From JAVJUV01 sp040220415 (GTDB taxonomy: Bacteria > Pseudomonadota > Alphaproteobacteria > Rhodobacterales > Rhodobacteraceae): a stretch of 64,000 nt of DNA. The stretch is taken from NCBI GenBank assembly GCA_040220415.1, contig JAVJUV010000089.1:181378-245377 (forward strand), in the 5' to 3' direction. Under the pieces are notes generated by a model, which saw only the letters and a program-made list of their open reading frames with translations, made no database searches and was not told where the DNA came from. Positions 63,973 through 64,000 of this stretch are shown here, piece by piece. The number at the start of each line of letters is the position of its first letter. Position 1 is the stretch's first letter. A program made the translations under genes and the position numbers.

Positions 63973-64000
63973 AGGGGGGGGCTGCCCCCCCCCCCCCCCC
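63973..64000. repeat. G-run/C-run low-complexity end
   Basis: A run of eight G, CTG, then about sixteen C closes the window. Such a C-run is rare in this sequence and may be a sequencing or assembly artefact. Confidence 0.6.

Overview
The window is a compact, GC-rich bacterial chromosome segment that looks like an alphaproteobacterium of the Rhodobacteraceae (Roseobacter/Rhodobacter type). The basis is gene content and order: a urease operon with genes interspersed among the structural genes, a divergent trxB/lrp pair, ihfB-lapA-trpF, a glnK-amtB pair, a fused ATP sulfurylase/APS kinase, and several small proteins of families I associate with that group. I found no rRNA, tRNA, CRISPR array, insertion sequence or integrase.

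Layout. 1-6.9 kb: one tight minus-strand operon, ureD-ureA-(55-aa membrane protein)-ureB-(AhpD-like)-(SRPBCC-like)-ureC-(DUF1127-like)-ureE-ureF-ureG, followed with a 4-nt overlap by a purine nucleoside phosphorylase gene cut by the window start. 7-15.6 kb: lepA flanked on both sides by visibly AT-richer accessory genes (a HEPN-like protein upstream; an XRE regulator, an ImmA-type metallopeptidase and a small membrane protein downstream). Then come small membrane proteins, a monohaem cytochrome c with an Fnr-type box, a small lipoprotein, and a long gene-poor stretch (13.57-14.48 kb) with strong RNA-like hairpins. 15.6-22.4 kb: glyA, nadK, prpE (preceded by ScfR/PccR-type TTTGCAAA sites) and maeB (preceded by a 20-bp palindrome). 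22.5-27 kb: nucleoside salvage operon cdd-deoA-deoB-add-upp. 27-43.9 kb: housekeeping genes (sseA, an aromatic/aspartate aminotransferase, folC, accD, ilvD, ihfB, trpF) mixed with family-typical proteins of unknown role and a glycosyltransferase/sulfotransferase pair. 44-56 kb: PBP1A, glnK-amtB, sat/cysC, trxB/lrp, a Hint-domain protein, and lgt-midA-pgeF. 56-64 kb: ubiK, ybjN-like, a GGDEF/EAL protein with a periplasmic partner, proC, csaA-like, a 2-hydroxyacid dehydrogenase, an MFS transporter and tdk.

The genes read as core metabolism: urea and ammonium nitrogen supply, purine and pyrimidine salvage, propionate and C4 metabolism, sulfate activation, one-carbon and amino-acid synthesis, and envelope assembly.

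The most unusual signal is not a gene. Four intergenic sites (12.57, 13.62, 31.26 and 62.10 kb) carry an element of four GTCGGTAT-like units at an exact 11-bp period. Unit order is conserved: the third unit has a T/C-rich lead in the three clear copies and the last unit ends in GTCGGTG. Two copies lie between convergent genes, where promoter control is an unlikely role. I do not recognise this element.
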